Shown: positions 30,225-39,910, counted from the stretch's first letter. The stretch is 64,000 nucleotides of DNA from an uncultured Alphaproteobacteria bacterium (GCA_949292205.1 CASEYR010000002.1:1-64000); one strand, 5' to 3'. The notes: a model not told the origin generated them from the letters alone. Numbers and translations: made by a program.

Positions 30225-30937
30225 TGACAAAGCAAACAAAGAATATCCCGATCCATATCGGTTTTATTATGGATGGGAACGGTCGTTGGGCGACCGAGCA
30301 AGGTCTTCCGCGTTCAGCTGGACACAAGAAGGGGGCGGAAGTCGTTAGGACGGTACTCGAGCACGCCAAGAACCGAGGCATCAAGGTTGTTACCTTATAT
30401 GCTTTTTCGGCAGAAAACTGGAAGCGCCCAAAAACGGAAGTAGACACATTGATAAAGTTGTTCCGTCAATACATGGACGAAGATGTTCGTGAGTTGCAAA
30501 AGCAGAAAGTCCGAGTCACATTTATCGGTGACCGAGAAAAATTTCCGGCGGACATGTCGGCACGGATGACCGAGATAGAACGAGAAACAGCCTCTTATAC
30601 TGACTTTCATGTTGTTTTAGCGCTCAGTTACGGAGCGCGAGACGATTTGATTGCGGCCATGAAAAAGATAGCGAGCGATATTTTGGATCGCAAGTATTTG
30701 ATTTCAAGTATAGATGAAAATAAAGTTCGTGAAGCACTATCGACTCATGGGTTACCATACCCCGATTTAATTATCCGAACAAGTGGCGAACAACGGATTA
30801 GCAATTTTCTGTTATGGGAGCTTGCCTATGCCGAGTTATATTTCACGCCGATTTATTGGCCGGATTTTAACGAGCATGATTTAGATGATGCGATTGAAGC
30901 GTATGGACGACGCAATCGTCGCTTTGGAAAAGTTTAG
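30224..30937 (+). CDS. uppS: Undecaprenyl diphosphate synthase (cis-prenyltransferase)
   Basis: A 237-residue enzyme that condenses isopentenyl diphosphates with farnesyl diphosphate to form the C55 carrier lipid for peptidoglycan and O-antigen. Substrate motifs: GFIMDGNGRWA at the N-terminus, GHKKGAE, YAFSAENWKRP, and the C-terminal RTSGEQRISNFLLWELAYAELYF. Co-translated with frr; the cdsA gene that often follows is missing and a terminator closes the unit. Confidence 0.97.
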   Translation: MTKQTKNIPIHIGFIMDGNGRWATEQGLPRSAGHKKGAEVVRTVLEHAKNRGIKVVTLYAFSAENWKRPKTEVDTLIKLFRQYMDEDVRELQKQKVRVTFIGDREKFPADMSARMTEIERETASYTDFHVVLALSYGARDDLIAAMKKIASDILDRKYLISSIDENKVREALSTHGLPYPDLIIRTSGEQRISNFLLWELAYAELYFTPIYWPDFNEHDLDDAIEAYGRRNRRFGKV

Positions 30938-30963
30938 AAAAAGCCGTTTTAAACGGCTTTTTT
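30938..30963. terminator. Bidirectional terminator between uppS and the lipid A acyltransferase gene
   Basis: AAAAAGCCGTTT T AAACGGCTTTTT; the physical loop is TTTTAAA. It starts at the uppS stop and can also end the convergent waaA-lpxK-acyltransferase transcript. Confidence 0.88.
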
Positions 30964-30971
30964 ATTCGTTA

Positions 30972-31871
30972 TTATTGATATTCTGATTTATCGAATCGTC
31001 TGTGAATCCATAGCCACTGTTCAGGATTTTCGCGGATCCAAGACTCTATTATTTTATTAATTTGATACATCACTTGATATTCGGCATCTTCCATTCCCTT
31101 GGGTGGCAATTTCAAGGCATCGGACACCTCTATTCGCAAACGCCCGTTTGGTTGTCGAATGCTTCTAGCCATAAAGATAGGGACATTCAATCGCAAAGCA
31201 ACCGAAGCAACAGCAGGAGCCGTCATCGCCGGCTTACCAAAGAAAGGAACAGCGATACCTTCTCGTAGCTTTTGATCACACAACATAACGACATAGCCTT
31301 TGTGATGAATAACCTCCACCAGCTTTCTGGCGCCACTGACACCCTTCGGAATTAACACGCCTTTTCGCCGTTGAAACATCAGCTTGTCCAGCCAAGGATT
31401 ATTTGCCCGCCGATAAACAGGATTTAGATAAAAATCATCAAATAAAGGCTCTGATACTGCCGGCTCCCAGTTACCTAAGTGAGCCGAACAAACAAAGCCC
31501 CCTTTTCCCGAAGCGGCAGCTTTTTTCAAATGATCCAATCCGAAGACATCAGCCTGCTGATAGAGTGTTTTGCCATGAGGCATTTCAGCATAAAATCGTC
31601 CCCAATGACGCCACATTTGGTGCAAGATTCGATTTCGTTCAGCGTCTGTTTTTTCGGGGAAAGCAATTTTCAAATTAATGCGTCCGACATGATTTCGCCT
31701 AAAAGCGAAACAGCCGACAAAAGCACCCAAAGCCTCCCCGATAGCCGAAGCTCTTTGAACCGGCATCAGTTTAAATAATCCCCAAAACAGGAGGGCAAGC
31801 ATCGCGACCAAAGGATCCGTTACAAATCGTTGTAATAGATTACGCCGAGATTGTCTGATTTCTTTGCTCAT
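30972..31871 (-). CDS. Lipid A biosynthesis acyltransferase (LpxL/HtrB family)
   Basis: A 299-residue membrane-associated acyltransferase that adds a secondary fatty acid to Kdo-lipid IVA. One N-terminal membrane segment (LVAMLALLFWGLFKLMPV) is followed by the HX4E catalytic motif in CSAHLGNWEPA, the GYVMLCDQK segment, FFGKPAMTAPAVASVALR and a C-terminal region ending in WIRENPEQWLWIHRRF. Third gene of waaA-lpxK-lpxL, overlapping lpxK by four bases. Whether it is LpxL or LpxM-like cannot be decided. Confidence 0.9.
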   Translation of the reverse strand: MSKEIRQSRRNLLQRFVTDPLVAMLALLFWGLFKLMPVQRASAIGEALGAFVGCFAFRRNHVGRINLKIAFPEKTDAERNRILHQMWRHWGRFYAEMPHGKTLYQQADVFGLDHLKKAAASGKGGFVCSAHLGNWEPAVSEPLFDDFYLNPVYRRANNPWLDKLMFQRRKGVLIPKGVSGARKLVEVIHHKGYVVMLCDQKLREGIAVPFFGKPAMTAPAVASVALRLNVPIFMARSIRQPNGRLRIEVSDALKLPPKGMEDAEYQVMYQINKIIESWIRENPEQWLWIHRRFDKSEYQ

Positions 31872-32842
31872 GATATAATCCCCTGTAATACACTTGATAC
31901 CGCTTTTTCGTCATCAAAGATAAAGCGCCCTGGAACGACAATCACATTTTTACGTAAATCACGCGGAATTTTTACAAAATCTTTTGTTGTTGTAACCAAA
32001 GGCATTCGTCCGGCATCAGCAATCATCTGCTCAACATCAAAACGTGTATAGAAATAATGATCCGGAAAAGAAACCCGTTTTTTTACAATGACACCCTCTC
32101 GCTCCAACATACTGAAAAACTTATTTGGATTTCCAATTCCCGCAAAAGCCAAAACCTCATGTTCTTTTATAACAGATAAGACATCGGTATCCGGTTCAAA
32201 TCGTCCGGTTAAGATAACCATATCCTTATCTATTTTTTGGACTTCTTTTTTAACACCGGCTGTATCTTCCCCGACAATAATAACGGCATCGGCTCTGGCT
32301 AACCCCTTTTCAACAGGCTCTCGCAGAGGTCCGGCGGGCAAGACCCGTCCGTTGCCAAATCCCCGACGCCCATCAACAACGACGAAAGAAACAGTTTTGA
32401 TTAAGCTTGGATTTTGAAATCCATCATCCATAATTAAGGCTTCAGCACCGGCACGAACAGCAATCTGAGCCCCTCTAGCCCGATGATTATCCACAACGGT
32501 TGGAGCAGCCTGAGCCAGCAACAAGGCCTCATCACCGACATCCAGAGCCGTTTGTTGACGCACATCAACGACAACACTTTTTAATTTAGCTTTATATCCG
32601 TGATTCAAAAAGAAAAAATGGATATTTTTTTCTTTCAAAAGCTCACCCAAAGCCAAACAGACAGGCGTTTTTCCGGTTCCGCCGACAGATATATTCCCGA
32701 CACAAATAACGGGAATATCGACTTGATACGGCTTAACACGCCGAAATCGGCGAGCCACACTCCATGCATATACTTGCCCCAAAAGATTTAAAATACGTCC
32801 CCAAAGAGAATTATTTTGATACCAAAAATCAGGCGCTTTCAT
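31868..32842 (-). CDS. lpxK: Tetraacyldisaccharide 4'-kinase
   Basis: A 324-residue kinase that phosphorylates the 4' position of the lipid A disaccharide to give lipid IVA. The P-loop SVGGTGKTPV is near residue 57; DDGFQNPSL and VVVDGRRGFGNGRVLPAGPLREP are family signatures, and FPDHYFYT lies near the C-terminus. An N-terminal hydrophobic region around LNLLGQVYAWSVA contacts the membrane. Overlaps waaA and the acyltransferase gene by four bases on each side, a tightly coupled lipid A-Kdo operon. Confidence 0.95.
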   Translation of the reverse strand: MKAPDFWYQNNSLWGRILNLLGQVYAWSVARRFRRVKPYQVDIPVICVGNISVGGTGKTPVCLALGELLKEKNIHFFFLNHGYKAKLKSVVVDVRQQTALDVGDEALLLAQAAPTVVDNHRARGAQIAVRAGAEALIMDDGFQNPSLIKTVSFVVVDGRRGFGNGRVLPAGPLREPVEKGLARADAVIIVGEDTAGVKKEVQKIDKDMVILTGRFEPDTDVLSVIKEHEVLAFAGIGNPNKFFSMLEREGVIVKKRVSFPDHYFYTRFDVEQMIADAGRMPLVTTTKDFVKIPRDLRKNVIVVPGRFIFDDEKAVSSVLQGIIS

Positions 32843-34107
32843 TTCAAGTCTAACCTTTCTTTTAAGACGTCATAAACCCGATCCAAAACAGCCATAGCGG
32901 AAACGGCAAAAGTTTGAGCCCGCCGTCCCACAGCCCGCCGTTCATCTTTATTTTTTAGGTAAAAAACCAAATTACCCAACATACTGGTAGCGTCGGCCAC
33001 TTCAACCAAAGCCCCCCGCTCCTTACTAAAAGAAACAATTTCCCGAAAATTAAAAGCATTCGGACCAATCATGACCAATCGCCCTAACCGCATCGGCTCC
33101 AACATATTCTGTCCGCCAAAAGGAACCAAAGACCCTCCGACAAAGACAATCGGAGACAAGCGATAAATCAAACCCATTTCTCCCAAGGTATCTGCGAAAT
33201 AGACATCTGTATCCGGCGTAATAGCTTCTTCCTTTGTTCGTTGAGCAACTTTCAACCCGCGTTTTTCAAAAATCCGCCGAACCTCATTTCCCCGCTCCGG
33301 ATGACGCGGAGCAGATACCGTCAACAACCCCGGAAAAGCTTTTGCGACCTGAACATGGATATCGGCCATCATTTCTTCTTCTCCCGGATGAGTACTACCG
33401 CCGACCCAAACGGGTCGTTTTCCGATTTGCCGTAACAATCGGCGTAATTCCACGGCATCAAACGGAGCCGGTGGAGCAGCATACTTTAAATTACCGACAC
33501 AAATTGTTTCCCGAGCTCCCAATACACGCAATCGTCTGGCATCTTCCTCCGTCTGTCCGAAAGTCAGAGTAAATAAAGATAACAACGGTTTAATAATCCA
33601 CAAAGCTTTTTGCCAACGTTGAAAAGATCGATCAGATATTCGCCCGTTTAACAGAATCAAAGGAATATCAGCCTTACGTATCTCGCCCAAGATATTCGGC
33701 CAAAATTCGGATTCAAACCACAAAACGGCATCTGGCTTAAAATGACGCACCATACGCCGGCAAGCCCCCTGTATATCAACGGGAATATACTCGTGGAAAG
33801 CCCGTTTTGGTAATCGTTTTTCCATCAGTTTAGCCGATGACACCGTTCCGGAGGTAACCATAATTTTTAAATTTTTATTTTGCTCCAACAAACGATTGAT
33901 AAGAGGCATCATGGACAAGCATTCTCCGACACTGGCACCATGCAACCAAATTAACTTTCCGGTCGGTCTGGCATGCATTTGAAAGCCAAACCGTTCATAA
34001 ATTCGTTTAGAATCTTCTTTTCCCCGTAGCAAGCGGATATACAACCACACATAAATAAAAGGCGTTGCTAAAAAAGTCAAAATACGATATAAAGAGAGAG
34101 AAGTCAT
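32839..34107 (-). CDS. waaA: 3-deoxy-D-manno-octulosonic acid (Kdo) transferase
   Basis: A 422-residue GT-B glycosyltransferase that adds Kdo from CMP-Kdo to lipid IVA. An N-terminal membrane anchor (LTFLATPFIYVWLYIRLL) is followed by the catalytic LHGASVGECLSMMPLI segment, ILLNGRISDRSFQRW, VWVGGSTHPGEEEM and FVGGSLVPFGGQNMLEPM. First gene of the lipid A operon. Mono- or multifunctionality cannot be told from sequence. With lpxK and the acyltransferase it shows that the cell makes a Kdo-lipid A outer leaflet. Confidence 0.96.
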   Translation of the reverse strand: MTSLSLYRILTFLATPFIYVWLYIRLLRGKEDSKRIYERFGFQMHARPTGKLIWLHGASVGECLSMMPLINRLLEQNKNLKIMVTSGTVSSAKLMEKRLPKRAFHEYIPVDIQGACRRMVRHFKPDAVLWFESEFWPNILGEIRKADIPLILLNGRISDRSFQRWQKALWIIKPLLSLFTLTFGQTEEDARRLRVLGARETICVGNLKYAAPPAPFDAVELRRLLRQIGKRPVWVGGSTHPGEEEMMADIHVQVAKAFPGLLTVSAPRHPERGNEVRRIFEKRGLKVAQRTKEEAITPDTDVYFADTLGEMGLIYRLSPIVFVGGSLVPFGGQNMLEPMRLGRLVMIGPNAFNFREIVSFSKERGALVEVADATSMLGNLVFYLKNKDERRAVGRRAQTFAVSAMAVLDRVYDVLKERLDLK

Positions 34108-34180
34108 AAAACAACAATTCCTTTTTTAAGTTCAAACAATAATCGTATAGTTTAAAACAAGTTCAACAAAAAGGCAACAT

Positions 34181-34750
34181 ATGATTGGAATCATCACACA
34201 AAATAATACTGTTTTTTCTTGTTTAAGGAACATACTAACAGATTATCAAGCACAAAAATGGACGCAAGACACATTATATGATGCTGTTTTATTAGTCGCT
34301 CCGCTTCCCGCATCTATGCCTCATTTAACCACTCCGATTATAACGCTGGGCTTAACATATCCGAATGAATCGCTACACATTACAACACCGATTTTAGCAG
34401 ACACACTCCGCCAACGTATTGACACATTTTTAAAACAAAATCAAAAACGCCCCACATTTGAAAATCGATTTTTCTTATTTCAAGGACGTACTCGCAGTTT
34501 GCAAGATAAAGAAACTGGCAACATCATTCAACTAACGGAAAAAGAAAATGCCCTTTTGTGTTGCTTGGCAACAGCAAGTCCGGAAACGCTCTCTAAAGAT
34601 AAACTTCTCACACTTGTTTGGAATTATCATCCGGAAACTGAAACACATACATTGGAAAGCCATGTCTATGCTTTACGCCAAAAAATCGGCCCGAAAGCCG
34701 ATTTTCTGATTCAGAACACACCATCAGGATATTATCTGATAACCAACTAA
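34181..34750 (+). CDS. Winged-helix (OmpR-type) regulator with degenerate receiver-like N-terminus
   Basis: 189 residues. The C-terminal 85 residues form a Trans_reg_C winged helix: IQLTEKENALLCCLATASPETLSKDKLLTLVW, then THTLESHVYALRQKIG and a terminal hairpin SGYYLITN. The N-terminal 90 residues have the length and alternating hydrophobic pattern of a reduced receiver (IGIITQNNTVFSCLRNIL; AVLLVAPLP) but no acidic pocket or phospho-acceptor Asp in the usual place. It is probably a DNA-binding regulator not controlled by phosphorylation. Divergent from waaA with only 73 bases between; a link to LPS genes is possible but unproven. Confidence 0.75.
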   Translation: MIGIITQNNTVFSCLRNILTDYQAQKWTQDTLYDAVLLVAPLPASMPHLTTPIITLGLTYPNESLHITTPILADTLRQRIDTFLKQNQKRPTFENRFFLFQGRTRSLQDKETGNIIQLTEKENALLCCLATASPETLSKDKLLTLVWNYHPETETHTLESHVYALRQKIGPKADFLIQNTPSGYYLITN

Positions 34751-34757
34751 TTATTTT

Positions 34758-35366
34758 TTATTTTTTTTCTTGAGATGCCCCTTTGGAAGCGTTATCGTCG
34801 GCAGAAACATCCTCACTGCTTTGAGAATACCCGATTAAAATTGAATTCCGAACATTATCCATAGTTGGCGTAGCAACCAAGACAGGATTTTGCTCCATAT
34901 ACCACAACACGGTATTACCGTTATCATCCACCGACTGAATATCCCCGCTGGTATTTGCAATCAGCTGAAAAATTTGTTCCGAAGGCGCATAATATCCGGC
35001 AAACATGGTCATTGTAATATTTTCCGGAGCACCGGGAATATTAAAGCCAGCCAAGGAAACAGATTCTCTGGCGCGTTTCGGGCTTTGTTTTAAGATCAAA
35101 TCAACGACGGCAGGATTACCTCTGCGGATAGCCAACTGCAATAAATTACCACCACACTTGATGCTGGGATCATCCATTTGACCCCCCCGTTCCATCAATT
35201 GTTGAACATCTTTGGCATCACGCACGGTTCGGATTAATTCTTGCAACGGGGTATAATCGCAATCTAACAAATTATAATCACCACCTCTTCTCCGCGGAGC
35301 CGCCTCTACCATAACAGTGGATAAACAAATAGCCCCAACCATAAATGCAAGCAAACTTTTTTTCAT
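34758..35366 (-). CDS. Secreted ankyrin-repeat-like protein
   Basis: A 202-residue protein with a signal peptide (KKSLLAFMVGAICLSTVMVEA, then AAPRRRGG). The mature part holds ankyrin-like units: GGNLLQLAIRRGNPAVVDLILKQSP is a good match, with weaker copies before it (TPLQELIRTVRDAKDVQQLMERGG) and after it (GNTVLWYMEQNP). Two cysteines (LLDCDYTP, SIKCGGN) could pair. Likely periplasmic, a binding role only. Last gene of the DUF2066-perM-hdaA-ftsK-lolA run, 14 bases after lolA. Confidence 0.65.
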   Translation of the reverse strand: MKKSLLAFMVGAICLSTVMVEAAPRRRGGDYNLLDCDYTPLQELIRTVRDAKDVQQLMERGGQMDDPSIKCGGNLLQLAIRRGNPAVVDLILKQSPKRARESVSLAGFNIPGAPENITMTMFAGYYAPSEQIFQLIANTSGDIQSVDDNGNTVLWYMEQNPVLVATPTMDNVRNSILIGYSQSSEDVSADDNASKGASQEKK

Positions 35367-35380
35367 CTATACCTCCATGA

Positions 35381-36007
35381 TTACTTTACTTTCTGATAAG
35401 GATTTTGAAATAAAAAGACGTTTTTGTCAACAGGAATATTCACTTTTGTATCAAAAAGAGAAACCGTTGACTTAATCCCTTGAATATCCAATACATCCCA
35501 TTGTTTTAATTGCATTGTCTCTTTATCAATAACTAACGTCAAGCTTCCCAGCTCTTTCGCATCTTTTTTATGAGCCGTCACATAATATTCATCCAAGACA
35601 TCTTGAACATCCGTTACCACAAAACGCGGATCATCAAATTTCAATTTTTTTCGTAAAATCATCTCCACCGGCGTTTGGTTCAGCTCGAAATAGCTAACTT
35701 CTTTAGCCTCTTTATCGTGATAGATTAAGAACCCGTCCGAGGCATAAAACTCAAGTGGAGAACCTTTTTCATACACCAGTCGCATTTGCCCCGGTCTGGA
35801 TAAATAGAGGACACCGGTCTGTAAATCATCTTCGGATTTTGAGTTAAACTGAGCAAATTTAGCTTCCAGTGTTTTAATTTTATTATAAGCCTGTTCGACT
35901 TGTTGCAGTATTTTTCTATTTTCGGCCGTATCAATTTTACGATCCAAGACAGCACCGGCAGAGCAACTGATTCCGAGAGCAATAAGGCAAAAAAACAATC
36001 TAATCAT
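35381..36007 (-). CDS. lolA: Outer-membrane lipoprotein carrier protein LolA
   Basis: A 208-residue periplasmic chaperone that carries lipoproteins from LolCD to the outer membrane. The signal peptide is MIRLFFCLIALGISCSAGA. The fold signature is visible in the middle: FAQFNSKSEDDLQTGVLYLSRPGQMRLVYEKGSPLEFYASDG and the LTLVIDKETMQLKQWDVLD stretch. It lies 18 bases after ftsK, a pairing frequent in alphaproteobacteria. Confidence 0.93.
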   Translation of the reverse strand: MIRLFFCLIALGISCSAGAVLDRKIDTAENRKILQQVEQAYNKIKTLEAKFAQFNSKSEDDLQTGVLYLSRPGQMRLVYEKGSPLEFYASDGFLIYHDKEAKEVSYFELNQTPVEMILRKKLKFDDPRFVVTDVQDVLDEYYVTAHKKDAKELGSLTLVIDKETMQLKQWDVLDIQGIKSTVSLFDTKVNIPVDKNVFLFQNPYQKVK

Positions 36008-36025
36008 TTTATATATCCTTTAAAG

Positions 36026-38191
36026 TTAAGCATTATCCGTCGGCACTAAGATTTCGCGTTTTCCGGCGATATTGGGTTTAGAAATGATACCTTCGGCTTC
36101 CATTCTGTCAATCAAGTCGGCAGCCCGATTATATCCGATACGCAATTGCCGTTGGACATAGCTGGTTGACACCTTTTTATCTCGCAAAACGATAGCGACG
36201 GCCTTGTCATACAAATCCCCACCCTCTCCGACAGAGTTTCCGACGGAAGCGCCATCCCCATATCCGGCAGGGGAGCCTTCTGTTGTTTCCGTGATGACAG
36301 CATCCAAGTATTGCGGTTCACCTTGGCTTCTCCAGTGAGCCGCAACACGTTCGACTTCCTCGTCACTGACAAACGGGCCGTGAATCCGCAGAGGTTTTGA
36401 GCCTGCCGGTCGGTAGAGCATATCCCCGCGTCCCAAGAGTTGTTCAGCACCTTGTTCATCCAAGATCGTCCGGCTGTCAATTTTGTTAGTTACCTGAAAG
36501 GAGATACGTGTGGGGAAGTTCGCTTTAATCAATCCGGTAATAACATCGACGCTGGGGCGCTGCGTTGCCAGAATCAAGTGAATACCGACGGCACGAGCCA
36601 TCTGAGCCAAACGCAAGATCGGCGGTTCAGCTTCTTTACCGCACTGCCCCATCAAGTCGGACATTTCATCAACGATCATTACGATATACGGGAGAGGCGT
36701 TAAGTCCAAGACTTGCTCTTCCATAATAGGCTTACCGGTTTCGGGATTAAAGCCGGTTTGAACACGTCGCGTCAACACCTGCCCATCACGAGCAGCTTGC
36801 CGCAGTTTTTGATTATAACCGTCAATATTACGAACGCCGAGCTGACTCATAGCCCGATAGCGATCTTCCATTTCCCGAACGGCCCACTTCAAAGCGACAA
36901 CAGCCTTCGGAGCCTCCGTAACCACAGGTGTCAACAGATGAGGGATATTATTATAGACAGATAGTTCCACCATTTTCGGGTCGACTAAAATCAAGCGGCA
37001 TTCTGCGGGTGTAAAGCGGTATAGTAGAGAGAGGATCATTGTATTGATCCCGACGGATTTACCGGAGCCGGTTGTTCCGGCGACCAACAAGTGAGGCATT
37101 TTTGTCAGATCTGCATAAACAGGCCGTCCGCCAATATCCTTTCCCAAAATCAAGGGCAGAGCCCCTGTATTACTTTTGAATTTAACGGATTCGACTAATT
37201 CGCGAATATAGACCATATCCCGTTTGGGATTCGGCATTTCAATACCGATAACGTTTGACCCCGGAACAACGGCGATACGAACGGAAACAGCCCGCATTTC
37301 CCGAGCAATATCATCAGACAAAGCAATAACGCGAGACGTCTTCACACCGGAAGCCGGTTCAAATTCATAGAGTGTTACCACAGGCCCTGGGTTAGCCCCA
37401 ACAATCTGTCCCATAATTCCGAATTGTTGCAAAACAGCTTCCAACGCACGTGAAATTGTTGCCATTGTTTCCTTTGAAATCGTATTTCCGGTTACTTTAG
37501 CCGGATTCAACATAGTAACGGAAGGTAATTGATAGGGATTGCTTGCCGATGACAGTGTTTGTTTTTTAGGAGCAACCACTTCTTTGTCGGCGGGTTCCGC
37601 TTTAGCTTTTTTCCGCACGCGAATTTTCTTCAAGGGTTCAACAACTTGTTCGGCCTGCTTTAAAACAGGGAGCAACCGTTTCATAATCGGCAAGACACGG
37701 ACAAGTCCGGCGGCACACCGCCGAACGGGCAAGCACAATGCATAAACAGCCACAATCGCCCATATTCCCCATAAAACAGCACGCAGCCAGCCCAAAGAAA
37801 TAACGCCCCAACGCCCCAGATAAAAGCCCACAAATCCTCCGGTTGAAGCTTTTAAGAAGTGCGTATCGGCCATCGGTTCATATTTAGCGGACAACCAACA
37901 GCCCAAGAGTAAAGCCACCAAAAAGAAGACAACTCTCCGTCTGATATTTTCCCCTTTCAGGATAAGGAAAGCCCAAGAAAAACAAGCGCAAATGAACAAG
38001 AGAGTCATCACGCCGATACCCTGCCACAGCACATCGCTGATGATAGCGCCGATGTGTCCCATCCAATTTTCAATAGTTTCAGAAGCCGTATTCCACGACG
38101 CATCACCGGCCTGATAAGAAAAACAAGCCAGAGTCAAAAACACCCCCATTCCGAAAGCAAGACCCGCTCTAAAAAATCTAGTAAATTGCAT
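36026..38191 (-). CDS. ftsK: DNA translocase FtsK
   Basis: A 721-residue septal DNA pump that resolves chromosome dimers at dif with XerCD. Four N-terminal membrane segments lie within residues 1-155; a short linker replaces the long proline/glutamine linker of enterobacteria. The motor has Walker A VAGTTGSGKSVG, YIVMIVDEMSDLM as Walker B, and RLAQMARAVGIHLILATQRPSVDVITG. The last 65 residues are the gamma winged helix that reads KOPS (YDKAVAIVLRDKKVSTS...IGYNRAADLIDRMEAEGI). GGAG precedes the ATG, which lies inside the end of hdaA (14-base overlap). Confidence 0.97.
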   Translation of the reverse strand: MQFTRFFRAGLAFGMGVFLTLACFSYQAGDASWNTASETIENWMGHIGAIISDVLWQGIGVMTLLFICACFSWAFLILKGENIRRRVVFFLVALLLGCWLSAKYEPMADTHFLKASTGGFVGFYLGRWGVISLGWLRAVLWGIWAIVAVYALCLPVRRCAAGLVRVLPIMKRLLPVLKQAEQVVEPLKKIRVRKKAKAEPADKEVVAPKKQTLSSASNPYQLPSVTMLNPAKVTGNTISKETMATISRALEAVLQQFGIMGQIVGANPGPVVTLYEFEPASGVKTSRVIALSDDIAREMRAVSVRIAVVPGSNVIGIEMPNPKRDMVYIRELVESVKFKSNTGALPLILGKDIGGRPVYADLTKMPHLLVAGTTGSGKSVGINTMILSLLYRFTPAECRLILVDPKMVELSVYNNIPHLLTPVVTEAPKAVVALKWAVREMEDRYRAMSQLGVRNIDGYNQKLRQAARDGQVLTRRVQTGFNPETGKPIMEEQVLDLTPLPYIVMIVDEMSDLMGQCGKEAEPPILRLAQMARAVGIHLILATQRPSVDVITGLIKANFPTRISFQVTNKIDSRTILDEQGAEQLLGRGDMLYRPAGSKPLRIHGPFVSDEEVERVAAHWRSQGEPQYLDAVITETTEGSPAGYGDGASVGNSVGEGGDLYDKAVAIVLRDKKVSTSYVQRQLRIGYNRAADLIDRMEAEGIISKPNIAGKREILVPTDNA

Positions 38192-38840
38192 GACCTTTAC
38201 TCCTTACCTGTTCTAATGTTTCCCGCATAACCGGAATTGTAATACGGCGTCCCTCGGCCAAAGACAAAGCATCAGCCGTCTGGATAACATCTTGAATTTC
38301 CCGAAAAGAGCGAGCCATATGTCTGACGGCATAAGAAATAACCGCCTCATCAACCCAGATATGTCGCTCTTCAAAAGCCTTTTGCAGAACCTCAAAAACG
38401 AACCGTTCATCCGGCATGGATATAGCGGCTTTCGGAACAGTCATCATCCGAGATCGTAAATCGGGCAGATGAAAAGTCGGAATATATTTAGCGGTTAGCA
38501 ACAGAAAGCCCCCCAAATCCCGAACAAAGTTAAACAGATGGAACAAAGCCACCTCACTGGCCAACTCTTCCAGATTTTCAACAACGATTTTTTTTTGAAA
38601 AAAGGGCATAAAATCATCTGTCAAATCCCGTGCTTCCATTTTGTATTCGGAAAAGATGCGCGCCAGATGAGTCTTACCCGAACCGGTTTCGCCATAGATT
38701 AAGACAGCCGGAACAGGCCAATTCGGGAACTTATCAATCCAAGAAACCGCCTCACGATTACACGGAGCCACCATAAAATCTTCCCGCCCGAAAGCCTTTC
38801 GGTATGACAAAGCCAACGGTAATTGAATCAACTCCCTCAT
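38178..38840 (-). CDS. hdaA: DnaA-related replication regulator HdaA (Hda)
   Basis: A 220-residue AAA+ protein related to DnaA domain III but lacking the DNA-binding domain IV. P-loop YGETGSGKTHLA near residue 50, a sensor/Walker B region (IVVENLEEL), and sensor 2-like ARSFREIQDVIQTADALSLAEGR near the C-terminus. The N-terminal LIQLPLALSYRKAF contains the clamp-binding QxxLPL-type motif at the start, as in Hda proteins that stimulate ATP hydrolysis by DnaA after replication begins. Overlaps perM by four bases and ftsK by 14. Confidence 0.9.
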   Translation of the reverse strand: MRELIQLPLALSYRKAFGREDFMVAPCNREAVSWIDKFPNWPVPAVLIYGETGSGKTHLARIFSEYKMEARDLTDDFMPFFQKKIVVENLEELASEVALFHLFNFVRDLGGFLLLTAKYIPTFHLPDLRSRMMTVPKAAISMPDERFVFEVLQKAFEERHIWVDEAVISYAVRHMARSFREIQDVIQTADALSLAEGRRITIPVMRETLEQVRSKGHAIY

Positions 38841-39910
38841 TTTGACTCGACTTTCCCCGTATAGAAAGACGTCTTTTTATACCAACGCAATCCTCGACGC
38901 AACAAGACACCAATGACGGCAGCAACAGGGACAGCGATTAAAATCCCTAGGAATCCGGATAAAACACCGCCGGCCAACAAAGCAAAGATAACCCAAACAG
39001 GGTGCAATCCCACTCTGTTTCCGACAAGATAGGGGGTTAGAATATAGCTTTCCAAAATCTGTCCCAAGCTAAAGACAACGGCCAACTCACCCCATTGAGC
39101 CAAGCTAAAGCCCTGCATAAAGCCCAAGAATAAACTTAAAATCAAACCCGACCCAAATCCGAAATAGGGAACAAAGGACAATAATCCGGATAACATACCA
39201 ACCAAGATACCGAAATCCAGACCAACTAGGGACAACCCGACGCCATAGAAAAAGCCCAAGATAACACAAACCATAGCTTGCCCACGAATAAATCCGGCTA
39301 ACGTTGTATTGATTTCCTTCCACACGGAAGCAACCTCTTTTTCTTTATCTTTCGGAACCAACTCTTTGATTTGCATTTGAACTTCTCTCCAATCTCGCAA
39401 GACATAAAACAGGACAACGGGTGTAATCACGATTAACGCCAACATATTAAAGACGGCAATACCACTGGATAAAACGCGACTGATACTTGAACCGATAGCA
39501 TTCAAAACACTGATAACCGATTGGCTGACGGCATCAGATAATTCAGCCATCTGAGACGGAGACATATTTTCCTTTGTATAGAGTAAAATCGTTTTCAAAT
39601 GATTCCAGACAGAGGCGGAAAATTGAGGGATACGCCGCATAAAATCAAGCACTTGAGCTTGTAAGACAGGAACGATAATCAAAAAGACAGCGACGACAAA
39701 CAGGCAAAAGCCGGTTACGACAAGACTGGTTGCAACCCCTCGCCCCAACCGCCACTTTTCCAATCGAACGACGATCGGATGCAGGATATAAGCCAACACA
39801 AAGGCAAGAATGAACGGCATTAAAACCGACTCAACGGCAACCGTAAACCACAGCAAGACGATAACGGCAAGAGTCAAAATCACATTTGTTTTTGTCAGAT
39901 AAGCTTTCAT
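38837..39910 (-). CDS. AI-2E/PerM family membrane transporter
   Basis: A 357-residue protein with eight predicted membrane segments in the family pattern: two at the N-terminus (VILTLAVIVLLWFTVAVESVLMPFILAFVLAYILHPIV), a central soluble stretch (residues about 100-145) and a C-terminal block with FVPYFGFGSGLILSLFLGFMQG and the ILTPYLVGNRVGLHPVWVIFALLAGG signature. Substrate unknown; some relatives act as Na+/H+ exchangers or AI-2 exporters. Conserved location between DUF2066 and hdaA genes in alphaproteobacteria. Confidence 0.88.
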   Translation of the reverse strand: MKAYLTKTNVILTLAVIVLLWFTVAVESVLMPFILAFVLAYILHPIVVRLEKWRLGRGVATSLVVTGFCLFVVAVFLIIVPVLQAQVLDFMRRIPQFSASVWNHLKTILLYTKENMSPSQMAELSDAVSQSVISVLNAIGSSISRVLSSGIAVFNMLALIVITPVVLFYVLRDWREVQMQIKELVPKDKEKEVASVWKEINTTLAGFIRGQAMVCVILGFFYGVGLSLVGLDFGILVGMLSGLLSFVPYFGFGSGLILSLFLGFMQGFSLAQWGELAVVFSLGQILESYILTPYLVGNRVGLHPVWVIFALLAGGVLSGFLGILIAVPVAAVIGVLLRRGLRWYKKTSFYTGKVESK

